Shown here in pieces: positions 47,000 to 59,409 of a stretch of DNA of 64,000 bases (position 1 is its first letter; each line of letters opens with the position of its first letter). The translations under genes were made by a program, and so were the position numbers. A model generated the notes under the pieces. It ran no database searches. It saw only the letters and a list, made by a program, of their open reading frames with translations, and was not told the origin of the DNA. The stretch is from Mnemiopsis leidyi (lineage: Eukaryota > Ctenophora > Tentaculata > Lobata > Bolinopsidae), in assembly GCA_000226015.1 (NCBI GenBank), contig JH154831.1:257959-321958 (forward strand), written 5' to 3'.

Positions 47000-48742
47000 A
47001 GAGGAAGATTAATAGGAAACTTTAACATCTGAAGTAAACTAGCTGTACCCACTGTCCAAAACATTACCAACTTTGAATTATCTGCAAGCCGAACCGCCTA
47101 TGAAATCAAAAATACAACTGTATAACTGTGACTTTGTTAGCCATCTTGACCAGAACGAAAAGAGCTTGCTGTTTCCACAATCAAGACCAATCCTAAATTC
47201 TTTCACTTATATGCTAAGAGACTATCAAAGACAAAATCAAGTGTGACACCACTTACGAACAGTAAAGGGGTACTTACCTACCAATAATCTCACTATAACT
47301 AAAGCAGAATTACTACAATCCAAATATGTCAGCGTTTACTACAAGCCCAATATGTCAGAGTTTTTAGTGACCGATCAAAGGCTAACGTCGAAACATGCGG
47401 GAGCTTTGTCAATGAAGAAGTTGAGGACTTAGAGCTCTGTAATTTTGCATACACAGACACTCCGGATGATCACATCAAAGAGGCAATCAAAGAGCTAGAT
47501 CCCCACCCCGCAGCGCAGAATGGAGACATATACATGCTAAAGTCACCTGTGATTGCAGAGAATCCCTTTATAGTGTACTACTCTGGATGCTATGTAAACG
47601 TTCCTTCAATACAAGGAAATGAAGTCAATCCACCTGATCTTCTTCTTCTTCTTTTAGGGGGCAGGACCGAGGTCCGAGGCCCAATTGATGGGAGCGTAGC
47701 TCCCGTTTACACCCCAAGGGAGTTGACTAGCCCCTGATCTCACTATTCTCTGGAAGATTCGGAGAGGCAAGTTTGTGGTAATTCGGATTAAGTCCTTCGA
47801 GAGAGGTTTTCCGTTAGTGTTCTAGGGTAGGGCGTGACTAGCGTGGACGAGTCTTCTCTGCTCCTAGTGTTAGGAGCCTTGGCTTAAGCCCTGGTCTCAC
47901 CTGATCTTAAGCTTCAGTATATATTTAAGGTGTCTCTGACATCCCGCATCATCAAAGATTTTGATAGAGTGGTTAGTAAACATCTGTTTAAGCACCTGGA
48001 GAACAGCGACATCCTTACAGATGATCAGCACGGGTTCCGTATAAATAGAAGCTGCTTTGCACAGCTGATATAGCATCTTGATGACTTGATAATATGCTCA
48101 AGTCACTCGATGATTGAAGTGAGGCCCAACACCTATTTTTGCTGATGAAAAGAAGCTGATAAAGGCTGCATAACACGGTTGCTTAATTGTAAAACGCTTC
48201 TCAAAGTTGATTTAGACCTATAGTGTCTGTCAATCATTCAATGGGCTATTTCGAACAACACGCAGCTTCATGAAGATGAATTCGTAGTAATAAATTATAT
48301 TGCCTTTGGGCATGGAGCATCTGTACAAAAATTTCATTCAACGCCTAAAGTATGCAGTATATCACTCGCCCACTTTAAATAACCCTGAACCATCCAGTCA
48401 CACTCGAGACCTTATTTATCTTATGACTGTACACGATCATATCACATCAACAAGATGACAGCTGATGCTCGCAAGATGGCTACGTGGGTACTTGGAGTTC
48501 CTTAATCCTTACAACGAAAAGATGATCAAATTTCACGTGTGGAAGATGCTGAATGATAAGGCTCCCATCAACATTCAATTGGAGAAAAACAAAAACCTCT
48601 ACACTTGGGACCCGAATATCAATCCCTCATTGCAATCATTAGGCACAGAATTCTTACTCGGCGGTGCATATGATGACTCTTTTGGAATCAAAGATGACCG
48701 AATCTCGATTATGGAAACTATTACCATGAAAGAGCTGTAACT
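47000..48742 (+). mobile_element. Degenerate CR1-type LINE with a nested insertion
   Basis: Reverse-transcriptase homology is readable on the plus strand in three stretches. They are HIKEAIKELDPHPAAQNGDI (47471 on), LTSRIIKDFDRVVSKHLFKH with ILTDDQHGFRINRSCFAQL (47931-48070), and a C-terminal thumb-like part (48465-48740) ending at TAA. The order and motifs (GDI, DDQHGFR.NRSC) are those of CR1/Jockey-clade reverse transcriptases. The 5' end, including the endonuclease, is missing or unreadable, and there are several stops. A 256-bp element interrupts the frame at 47642-47897. Confidence 0.75.
47642..47897 (-). mobile_element. Short SINE-like insertion with (AAG)n tail and 11-bp target-site duplication
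   Basis: CACCTGATCTT occurs immediately before (47631-47641) and after (47898-47908). Removing the 256 bases plus one duplicate restores the LINE frame (NPPDL joined to KLQYIFKVSL). The plus strand begins CTTCTTCTTCTTTT, so the element lies on the minus strand with an (AAG)n 3' tail. It is GC-richer than the host LINE. No clear A and B boxes are seen, so its source is unknown. Confidence 0.8.
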
Positions 48743-48749
48743 GCCTCAC

Positions 48750-50140
48750 AACAGTAGAACCTTTCAAAATTCCGTTCTCTATATATTTCAGAATAAGACT
48801 CAGCGTATATTGTGTGGGGTGTAAATCTAACGATATGTATGTAAGTATCTGACTTGAAAACATTTGCATTTCTGTATCTATGATTCAGTAAATTTTCAAT
48901 CGGACTTCAAAATTGGCAATTGCAATATGTATCATCTATCGTATCGGTAACTACATAATCAACAATATCATATACATAATAGTATGATAATTGAAATGCG
49001 GTACGAAGCTTTACGAGCAAGAGTCACTCCTGCCAGCAGCTTTCATATAACCCGTCACCCGAGTTACGAAATATGCAATTTAATAGTATTATAATACTAC
49101 AGCATGGCAAAATAACGAGGTAAGTAATCAAAACTTGGCAGAAGACTTGTATACGATTGGCCGGTGTCGGCTAATGTTAAGTAAAAGTAAAATTACTAGA
49201 AAAGCTGCAAAGACGACTGCATTGCAGAGCAGCAGAGCATTATCAAACATTTATGACAGTCCAAGTAGGATGATTCAACAATTCGGAGGACTCTGTCATA
49301 CTGGGAGAGACAACATAAAGAGAAACCATTTTTGGTGGGACAACAGAGTAGCACACGTGGATCAATTACAACATTTTAGGTGCATTGGTGGCTTTTTCGA
49401 ACTTCTGGACAATGCCTACTAGCTTAATCCATAAAGATATGGGAATATTTGCCGGGCACAAAGAATTAGCAATGATGTAACGACAAAAACAACTGAGCGG
49501 CCGTTGATCCAGCAACATTAAGGAGGCCACCTAAAGAAGGTGGAGAAATTCCTTGACGCAGTATAAAGCTCAATAGATTTTGAATCTTCTAACAGATGTA
49601 CGAATTCTTATTACGTCACGTGTACCGGGCAGCCACGACACAAAATAATTACCGACCGAATCTAAACGTCACGCAAAGTTAATATCCACATCAGATGTTC
49701 GATCCGCGTATTATCTCGGGTACTGCAGCTCTATCTTCGAGCTGAAATTTCAATATGGGATACGGGAACGGAAATGATTGGAAACAACACGATCTGCAAC
49801 CAACAGCTGCCCTAAATCCTGCACACTGACAGTGCTCTTACTACCACTAACAGAACGAAAATTAGGTGGTAATTTGTAGATCACGTGACTTCACAACACT
49901 GTTAACATGGAGAGATGCCATATTTTTCCGTAATCTAGAATGGAATCCTTCGGAGAAGCTCTAAAGTCTTATTAAGAATCTGAGACAAGTGTTTGTAAGT
50001 TCTTAAGATGACAAGATGTAATGCATTATAACACAATAGCTGCAGGTGGCCGGTCTTTCTTTATCTATATAAGCTGGAATGTGTAGAGTGAAGAGTGCCC
50101 GGTGGAGCCTAAAGGGATAAGGGGCAGCTGTACAGTTCTT
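48750..50140. other. Intergenic; one unexplained 112-codon frame
   Basis: A plus-strand frame is open from about 49087 to the TAG at 49420-49422. It is basic and polar (CRLMLSKSKITRKAAKTT, then HFWWDNRVAHVDQLQHFRC) with no ATG near its beginning and no family I recognise. It could be a decayed transposon or a last exon. Nothing else is seen. Confidence 0.25.
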
Positions 50141-50142
50141 AG

Positions 50143-50290
50143 TGACACATGTGACAAGGACTGTGACACATGTGGTAACGACTGTGACAGATGCGGTAAC
50201 GACTGTGACAGATGTGGTAACGAATGTGACACATGTGGTAACGACTGTGACACATGTGACATTTTGACAACGACTGTGACACATGTTACA
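50143..50290. repeat. 21-bp minisatellite (GACTGTGACACATGTGGTAA)
   Basis: About seven tandem 21-bp units, with C(A/G)G and (A/C) variants. Because 21 is a multiple of three, one plus frame stays open as CxxC-type repeats (CDTCGND, CDRCGND). It lies in no supported gene and is most simply a minisatellite. Confidence 0.9.
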
Positions 50291-50299
50291 ATCATTTTG

Positions 50300-53200
50300 T
50301 AACAAGTGAAAATGACTATCTTTTTGAAGCAACTGAGACGGAATCAAAAATGTTCGATAAAAGCGGACTCCGTTAGGTTTCGGAAGATCGAACGAGCGAT
50401 TGAAATGTCTGCGGTAGGACAACTTCTAAGGCACAAATTCCAGTTTTACAGCATACAACTTAAATCCTGAAAGCTGGCTTTCCAGAGAAAATTAAATTTT
50501 AAGCTATTTCATGAGCGATAGAATGTCCAATAACCCAATGTAAAAGTTAGAGAGAGGATGAGTAAACCCCATTACGTGTATTTCACTAATGAGCTTCCAG
50601 TTCAGATGTCGCATCTGTTTCTAGATTCAATACGAGGGCGGTGTAATTTTAATGCGGGCTCTTTATGAAGGGTTTAAATTCTTAACTAGGTTTAGCATTT
50701 ACATGAATATAATTAGTGATTTTACTAAATAATGAAATGAGTCATATATAACAGTTGGCTATTGTTAGATATTAGTAAATAGACCAATGAAGCACTGTCT
50801 AGAATAGTCGCTTATTCTATAAATGATCTTCCAACTGCGCGGCGACTGTTAAATGACAAGGCAAAGTATCTTCTTTAAAAATTTATTTCATATAACTGCA
50901 TCATCTTCAGTTCAGTCTACGCGAGTCGCGAAGTTAAAATTTCATTACTACAACAGTTTATACTTATATAATTTCAACTTTGTAGACTAAAGATGAAGTA
51001 GCACACCAAGATTTTTAGACAATAAAAAGACCGCTGTCTAAGGTAGAACGACCGCTCTCATAAGGTAAATACTAAACGCATCTTAGAACTAAATCAGCCC
51101 ACGTTTGTGCATGCAATTATGCTCATGCTTCTTTTTGCTTTTTGACGGTCATCTTACATCTTTCCTTTGAAACCCAAAAAAGCGCCTCATAAGGAGGCAG
51201 TATAAGCCCCGAACCCTATTTTAGGTTTAACTGTCGGTCAACTGAGAGGGTCATCCCAAAAATCTCTTCATTTCATCTGCTTAAAATCCAACTTGCAAAC
51301 CCCAGGGCAAGTCACAAGCCTGGATAAATTACAGTGGATTTACTTACTTAGTTATTCAAATCAGTATCCCTGCATCACTTCTTGATGTCATTTAAACCAT
51401 TGCCTGTCCTCTTGATGCAAGTAAAGTTACACTTTTGTGCCACCAGACCCCTGTTGAAGTTCCTACACAGAGAAGTGTTGAAAAGTTTAATTCAATTCCT
51501 GTTTTATTCCAGAGGCAGAGATAGGAGGTTAATCCGGTACGAGTTTTAAGCAAGCCCATTCAACCACGCGTGCTAGCGTACACCGGCCGAAGCTTTTTTA
51601 ATTTTTGTCCTCAAAAAGGTTTTTTATGGATTTATGTTTTTCAACGTCCCAAAAAATATCAAAAATTGTTTTTACTTAAGATAAGAACTTGAAGGCAAGC
51701 TTTAACTATTCAAATTATTAAGCGATGCATGGTTAATGGTTACTGGTAATTAACATGAGTTAAAATTATCTAAGGCAACAAATGATCTGTCGAACTCAAA
51801 GTACTTTTTCAACTGTGGAGCACAAAATGCAACGAGGCTGACAACAATTAATTAAGACATACCCATCTTGGTACATTAGATGGCTTCATAAATAAGACCA
51901 AAGAAACTTTTATAATTAACGTTACAATTATACGTAGTAGTTGTGATATCGTCAGTGGTCGGTCATCAGGCTGAGGCGGTAAATGACTAAGTACAAATAA
52001 ATTACAATTAACTCAACATTGTAGGTCATCCTGACATCCTATGTTTTAAAAAATACCCTATGCATGATGTATACTAATACTTTGGCGGTACCCAATAAGA
52101 CCGATACATGATGTTGAACTGTTCAACAAATCCACAATTTCTAGAACTGTTCCACATTCTATTTTCCCCATATCTATCATAACTCTTTCAATATATCAGT
52201 ATATCACCTTCAGCTGTTCTATACCCCTCTCCAATCAGCTCATCTCCATTCCGGTATCCCTCTACCATGACATCCTCACATCCTCACATCCTCAAAACTC
52301 CCTTCAGCGATGTCTGTTTTACTTTCCCTTCTCTATTCCTCTATTTTTATAATTTCCCAGTTCTGCATCTCTCTCTTCTAGAACCTCCGCTTAACTATTA
52401 CCAGCTCCTGTACCTACGATCTCTCCCTTCCTCCCCACCGCGAGTCTTCTCGGGCATCTGTCGCCTCCCTAACTTTTAGATTATAGGTGTCCTATTCTAT
52501 AATGCTTGATTGCCGAACTGATTTGAACTTTTAAACATAAAAGTCCACATGTGGACTTCTGAAACGCTAACAATGCCTTTATAACATCGCATGAATAAAC
52601 TGTGCATAGAATGATAAACATGGCCTTTTCATCTGTACAAAGTCATCACAAACTCAGTATAAGTTGGCCGAAACTCATGATCTAAATATGAGTTTATGGG
52701 ATCAGTTCGACAGCATTCCCTGAACTTAAACATTTTGTAGGTCTATGTGTACGTTAGCCACTTTTTAGGTCCGTAGTTTTGTGGCAGGGCATAAGTATAC
52801 CCTTACAATCGCAAAATGATACCATCTTTAAGCAAATCAATAAATGATACACACCTTTGTTTTTTTCAGACTAACCACTATCGAAAATGATTGTGTTATC
52901 AGAACGTCAGAACCAACTTTTGCCACTCTACATTTCAAATTGTGATAAACAACTGAACAAATGCTATTCGTGATCAGAATATCGCTGCAATGCGGCAAGT
53001 TATTAGTGTTGGAATTAAGTTTGTGTCAGCAGCCATCATGATTAAGACCTTTATCACAAGCAGGATTCATTTGTTAATATCGAAACGGTTGGTCAATGCG
53101 CATCAGAATCAAGATATACGTCATGCTTACACACTCACAAACCAATTTCCATAAATCTCTAGAAGAGCCATAAACATAATGGAGTGACTGTGAGAGGCTA

Positions 53201-54310
53201 ACAGCGTAACATTGTTCAGCGATTTAGTTAACACAATTTTTTGCCAGCAAAACTAAGTAAACAACAAGCGCAAAACCAACTTAACATTAGGATTCTTGTT
53301 GAAAGGGATCATTAAAATTGCTATCTACCCATTCATCAGGCTATAAGTATAACATTCAAAAAGGTGGATTGCTGGATTAGTTAGTTAGTTAATTAAAACT
53401 ACTGCTATAAAAATCATCATCAATGGTTGCCCCTATTGTGGAGTGATATACTATTGTGTGAAGCAAACATATAAAGACATAAGCTTTTAAATTCCTTAAG
53501 TTATATATTGTTTCCACTGTCTCATTCCCATGGTGGTGAACTGCATGCGCACCAGCGCGGTGGCGCAAAATTTAAATTGCACGTATGTGATCCCTCTTCG
53601 TCATAGTGACATAATCTTTTACTTGATAGCACTGACAGTGCGTGTGCTGTGTTTTTCGTATAAAGAATTCTTCTGTAGAAAGGAAGAATCGCTAACAAAA
53701 CATGATGTAATTTATAAGATATCTCACAATACAAGTTAAAATTTGTCTTCTTAGCTTTCACTGATGCTCGATCTGACCAGCAGAATATACATTTTCTCTG
53801 GTCCGAAGGTTTTGAAATATATATTACTTTTGACAAAATGACAAATTGTGGTCCTCAAGCGCCCGAACCTATTAAGCGTTATTTCATTTCTGCAGATGGC
53901 AAATTAAATGGCGACACAAAAGGTGCTTGTGTTAATGTTCGGTCTTTCGTCATTCTAAGAGTGCAGGAGTGAGATTGTTTCTCATTGAATAACTCAACTG
54001 CAAAGTTAGACTGATAAAACAATAAATGAATTGGATGCATTCATTTACTCTTATTAACAATTACGTAACTTCGTCTATTCATGCCATGTTAAGTTTTGAA
54101 CTTCGACATATGGCATGAATATTACGACTTCACTTATTCATGTCTTCACTTATTTTCCTTCACCCTGGCTCACTCGTCCTCCTAAACTCACAGACAGAAC
54201 CTCCTCACCGACCAAAAATAATTTCGCTTATAGTTATACCAACCCTTCTTTTACCCCATACCCAAAGTCCTTGACTCCTTGCTACCTTACTCAAACTTTT
54301 TACTGAGAAG
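50300..54310. other. Intergenic, no supported gene
   Basis: AT-rich. A pyrimidine-rich stretch lies at 52180-52470 and another at 54110-54320 (both open on plus by composition). No exon with splice borders and a family signal was found. Confidence 0.4.
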
Positions 54311-54313
54311 TTA

Positions 54314-55195
54314 CAACACCTCCCCCAGCATACAATCCCTCTACACATAATACAATCTGTGACTTGTAACCAAGTCCTTCATCATCCCTCTACACATAAT
54401 ACGATCTGTGACTTGTAACCAAGTCCTTCATCATCCCTCTACACATAATACGATCTGTGACTTGTAACCAAGTCCTTCATCATCCCTCTACACATTATAC
54501 GATCTGTGACTTGTAACCAAGTCCGTTCATCATCCATTCACATAATACGATCTGTGACTTGTAACCAAGTCCTTCATCATCCCTCTACACATNNNNNNNN
54601 NNCTACACATTATACGATCTGTGTCTTGTAACCAAGTCCTTCAGCATCCCTCTACACATTATACGACCTGTGTCTTGTAACCAAGTCCTTCATCATCCCT
54701 CTACACATTATGTCCTATCACCACGTGCGAACAGCACTTCCAACTTGTCTTTCAACATTATTATTATACAAATAATTTTAGTGTCATGATGACGGCGTAG
54801 TAACGCAGAAATATATCGATGAATTTCCGTTGAATACTTTGTCTTTCACTCGAGTCAAGAAGAGAATAACAAAAACAGTGTTGAAATTTGAACTATTCGA
54901 CCTAAGTCATAGGATACAAATTTGAACCCCGGTTACCACAAAAACTATTCCTACAGTCGGTAATTGGCACAGGAGACCAATTTGGACCCATTTTCAAGGA
55001 CCTACCTGGTGACTTCATCATCCCTCTACACATTATAAGACCTGTGACTTGTAACCAAGTCCTTCATCATCCCTCTACACATTATACGATCTGTGTCTTG
55101 TAACCAAGTCCTTCATCATCCCTCTACACATTATTCGATCTGTGTCTTGTAGCCAAGTCCTTCATCATCCCTCTACACATAATACGATCTGAAAG
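54314..55195. repeat. Composite satellite: 49-bp unit plus interspersed 230-bp block
   Basis: The 49-bp unit (CCCTCTACACATAATACGAT, CTGTGACTTGTAACCAAGTC, CTTCATCAT) runs from 54314 to 54718, broken by ten N at 54593-54602, and again from 55015 to 55195. Between the arrays lies a block starting CACGTGCGAACAGCACTTCC that is repeated after the second array (54720-54950 and 55219-55425). This makes a higher-order repeat of about 490 bp. No coding sense. Confidence 0.9.
54593..54602. other. Assembly gap (10 N) inside a satellite
   Basis: The gap falls within the 49-bp array, so the true copy number is not known. Confidence 0.95.
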
Positions 55196-55429
55196 GTTGC
55201 TACTAAGTCCTCTATCAGCACGTGCGAACAGCACTTCCAACTTGACTTTCAACATTATTATTATAGTTATACAAATAATTCTAGTGTCCTGATGACGGCG
55301 TAGTAACGCAGAAATATATCGATGAATTTCCGTTGAATACTTTGTCTTTCACTCGAGTCAAGAAGAGAATAACAAAAACAGTGTTGAAATTTGAACTATT
55401 CGACCTAAGTCATAGGAGAAAAATTTGAC

Positions 55430-57600
55430 CCTCGATTATCACAATAACTATTCCTTCTGCAGTTGGTTTAAAACAGGAGACCAATTTGGACCAATTTTCA
55501 AGGACCTACCTGGTTATCTCAAATACTATTTATAAGGTAGGTTTAAAACTTTCAGGGTTCACTTTGACTTGTCTGACTTTGTCCGACCCTCATTGGAATA
55601 AAATGACAGGAGGGTGCGCGCTGCCGTACAAACTTCGACCATCGTTCTCGACGAATGGCAGATTCTCAATATGATGAACAAACATTTTCACTCAGACACG
55701 TCTGCCTCCTTAGAAGATCCCCCTCTTCACTTCACCACTATCGTGAATCGTTTTGGTGGAAGTACGTCGTATAGCCCAAAAATCATCTTTCGAAACGCTT
55801 TTATATATGTTCATGTGAATTTAGAACTTTAAGATTATCGAAACCATTCATTAACTGAATCCCATCAATCTGATAAATCTCTCCGTTTACAGCTAAATAT
55901 CAAGATTTTTGGATTCAAATCTCCAGGAACTTGTCTTGTATAAAGAAAACTGAACTTCTAATGATAATTTCGACAGGTGTACCACAGGAATACATTATCG
56001 TCCTCTGCACCATTTCGAGAATGATTTCTTAATGTTTGTGAAATATATTTAATGATTCATATTGTGTTTCGAAAAATTGTTTTAATAAAACTCTCGTCTA
56101 CACCAATCATAGGAATTGAAGTGGCATAGATAATAAAATAAATATTTCTTGCTTATATATTCTAGGCTGATTGCATTGTAACAATACATGTGGACAAAAA
56201 ATGCTCAATCGGCAAACCTCAGTTCTCTTTATGAAAGACGATTCATGCCTGAACTGCACTTCGAGCGCAGTGCGGAGCTCTTGGCATTTCCTGCTTGAAT
56301 TATCTAAAAGGTAAAAATAGTTAGACAGTTACCAGGATTGCCGTTCTCCTATCAACCAGCAGTTGTTCAGAAATTTACACACTTAAACTTGTGTATAGTA
56401 CTGAATTCAAACTAAATTGTTGCTACATAATTTTCCAGTTTAAGGTTAACCAGTTTCATTTTGCCGGCTGAATTGGATAGTTTCCGGCAAAAAGTTCAAC
56501 TTCGAGTCAAGCAAGCAAATTCATTAAGTTATAAGCGTATATTTTCAATTCGATAAAAGGAATATTACGATACAGTTATTGTAAGATTCGCCTATGATGA
56601 CGTACGCCGGAGGTCCCTAGGAAAATGCAATAGCTAAGGGAGTCCACAAAAATTTAAAATAGGAAGAAGTGTCTATAGCAACTCATTCTACAGTCCAGCC
56701 GAATCTGTAATTAAATATGCGATGCATTACATAAAATGCCATATTGAAGTAAATTGCAGAATGGATAAGTAGCACAAATTACTGAAATAGTGAAATGTAA
56801 CTCCGCTTATGGCTACATTTTGTTGTGTCGACAATTTATATAGAATTATTTTAGAAACTATTGAATCAGATTTCGTCAAAGCTTATTTACTAGCTGAAAT
56901 TATGCACATGGCGAAAGAATATCTATATAATTATCACCTGCGGTTGATTTAAATTGCACCAATTAAAGCACTAGCAACTCATGATCATTCTCACAATTAT
57001 AGTCAATAACAGATTATATCAGCGGATTTCTCCGTTCATAAAACTAGGTAAAAATAATCATACCGTAAATTTTTTACAGCTACACTCTACAGTCTTAATA
57101 GTTAGGAAATCACAGGACCTAAGACTAATTTTTAACGCATGAATGCGCAAACAAATGTCGCTTTCTTTGGGGAAAAATGGTAATTTACCATTGTTAATCG
57201 GGTTAAAGGATCATCGGATAAAAAACTTCGTGACCAAGTTTTAACTCAACAACTTCCTGAAGATACAGGCCCAACATTTCTTACTATAGTGCTTGCAGTG
57301 CAGTCCCACAACCTATTAATCTTACAGCATTCTGCTGTTTCATTTTATGATTTGTACGCGTTGTCTTCACCAATCTTCAATAAGGCCTTTTTTATTGATT
57401 TTCGAAAATTATACAGGAAATCTATAAAAAACTTAAAGGATAGTGTGAAAGCTTTGAAGACAAAATTTAAAAATTACAAGGAAAGGGCTGTCTTCGTTCT
57501 CATATGATCAGCTTCTTTAGATAATTTATAGCAACTGAGTTTATTTATAAAATCGATCATTAATTCAAGAACACGTGATTAAGACTTACTCTGAATATTG
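55430..57600. other. Intergenic, no supported gene
   Basis: AT-rich. A 36-codon ATG frame at 56188-56298 (MWTKNAQSANLSSLYERRFM, then PELHFERSAELLAFPA) has coding-like composition, but without splice or family evidence I leave it as unexplained. Confidence 0.3.
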
Positions 57601-57617
57601 AAACAGGTATCGGTTGA

Positions 57618-57815
57618 GTGGGCCACGGCGTGATTTACGGGTCTTTATCCGACCTTATAGATCAGCACGTGCATGAACTCATTTCTAATCTGGTTTCATT
57701 CTACGAGAAGGAACCAACAGCTAATTCATTACTTAACTTTTATGCTGAAGCACAACATGTGGCCGCCGTGGTTTACTATCGAGTATCGAGGCTGAATAAA
57801 CTGGGATTGATTTAG
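57618..57815 (+). other. Possible last exon of an unrecognised protein
   Basis: The frame reads GHGVIYGSLSDLIDQHVHEL and continues amphipathic and helical through SFYEKEPTANSLLNFYAEAQ to RLNKLGLI and a stop. It has no ATG. A weak acceptor (TTGAG) precedes it. Composition is more protein-like than the other short frames around, but no partner exon or family was found. Confidence 0.25.
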
Positions 57816-58375
57816 TAATTTTTCCAATCTTTTGATTGAACTTATTGAGTTTATTATTAATTCGGGCTCCGTAAGTTGAATATCGGTAGACGCTATCGTC
57901 ATTCTTCGTGCACCATTCTTTAATCTCATGTATGAGCATCCAAGAACAGACAAGACCTTACGAGCTTATAGGCCACAAAGGCAAAACCTGTAAATTTTAC
58001 AACAATTTACAAATGCTGAATCAGACACAAGGGTACATGATTGTGCAAATTAAACGATTTTCAAAGGGCACCTTTTAATTTTATAGCCAGTCACAGCTTT
58101 ATTTTCTCATAATATAACCGTCCGTATAACTGGACCACTACCGGTGGAGTTGAAAGGTTTTTATTAGGGGTCGCTCATACATGACGTATTTAGAAAGTAT
58201 AATATGAGAGGAAGTACTAGTAGGTTTTCAAATGGTGACACTTGCTTACAGAGGATTAGGGGGTTCGACCATGATAACAGAATAACGCAAACTTTATTGG
58301 ATACAATTTGCCAATCTGACAGAAATTTTCTATTTCAGTTCACTCCATGTTATGTTATAAGACTTTGAAAGTTAT

Positions 58376-58422
58376 TTAATCCTGTTTAATCCTGTTTAAT
58401 CCTGTTTAATCCTTTAAACTGG
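58376..58422. repeat. Short tandem repeat (CCTGTTTAAT)n and a following duplication
   Basis: Four copies of a 10-bp unit. About 100 bases on, at 58507-58563, TATATTATCCGTAGAGGGGG then TCTTA is duplicated with an interruption. Confidence 0.8.
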
Positions 58423-59166
58423 GAAAAACTCCTTAGATATAACAAAAGGTGACTCCGCAGTCTAACCTTGGTCTATTTTGCGTAAAATTCTAGGCATTTT
58501 TTTATATTATCCGTAGAGGGGGTCTTATATTAGAGAGGGTCTTATATTATCCGTAGAGGGGGTGTTAAAGTAAACTTAAAGGTTTCGAAACATTACGAGT
58601 GAAATTATAACAGGTTTAAACAAATATCGCCCCTTATGAAACATATGATAAAGTGGTTCATGAAAAAAAACAAGCAAAAATGTACATAAAACAGCTTTGA
58701 CGGCTTGTGCACACATACCAATACACCTGATGCAAGCGCAGTGCTGAGTGCATAACAAAGTGTCCAATTGTAACACATCCCTTTAACAGCTACCACAACG
58801 CCATGTGATGGATAGCGTCTCAACTTACCAATAATTCGTTAAGTAGATGATCTGCACAAGGTAATTATAGATCGATTTTTAGTTTGCGATCATAGTGGAA
58901 TCGTCCTATTTTAACAAATTTGTACATAAAGATTTTCTTTGGTGGAAAAGAAACTTCATTTCAGATCTGAAAGGTCATATAAAAATTATAGCTCTAAAAA
59001 TTAAAAACTGATGTCAGAAAATATTTCTCTCCCACATTCTTTCTAAAAACAAAAGTCACATATATTGCAAACTTCTAAGACTACGATCCACGCAGACTGA
59101 CCATTATAGCTTGGCATTGCAGCGTTTATTCAAGGTTCTGTTGAAAATAATGGGGATACTTGCAAG

Positions 59167-59400
59167 TCAAAATGGATAGAAGATGTCATCTTTATTCTTT
59201 GAGCATTGAGAAGTGTCCAACTTTTCCAACACTGATTTGGGGGCAGCCCAACAACAAGAATTGTGCATACGGACAGAGACTACCAAACCCCATACAACAG
59301 TAACCGCTTGTCCAGAAGAAATAGGAATCCTATGATTCCAAGCTTTTCTTGTATCCAATGCTTTAATTTTTAGAAATGTCCTCTTCACTACATAGCATCG
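59167..59400 (-). mobile_element. Possible LINE fragment
   Basis: The minus-strand peptide NSCCWAAPKSVLEKLDTSQC resembles the GSCSWLALKHILEKLNICHR segment of the LINE fragment at 61530-61850. Only this short region aligns, so the call is tentative. Confidence 0.3.
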
Positions 59401-59409
59401 AGCTCATCG

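Noticed and set aside
50102-50302. Metallothionein-like CxxC protein
   Set aside because: The cysteines follow only from a 21-bp minisatellite with no start context, splice sites or neighbours.
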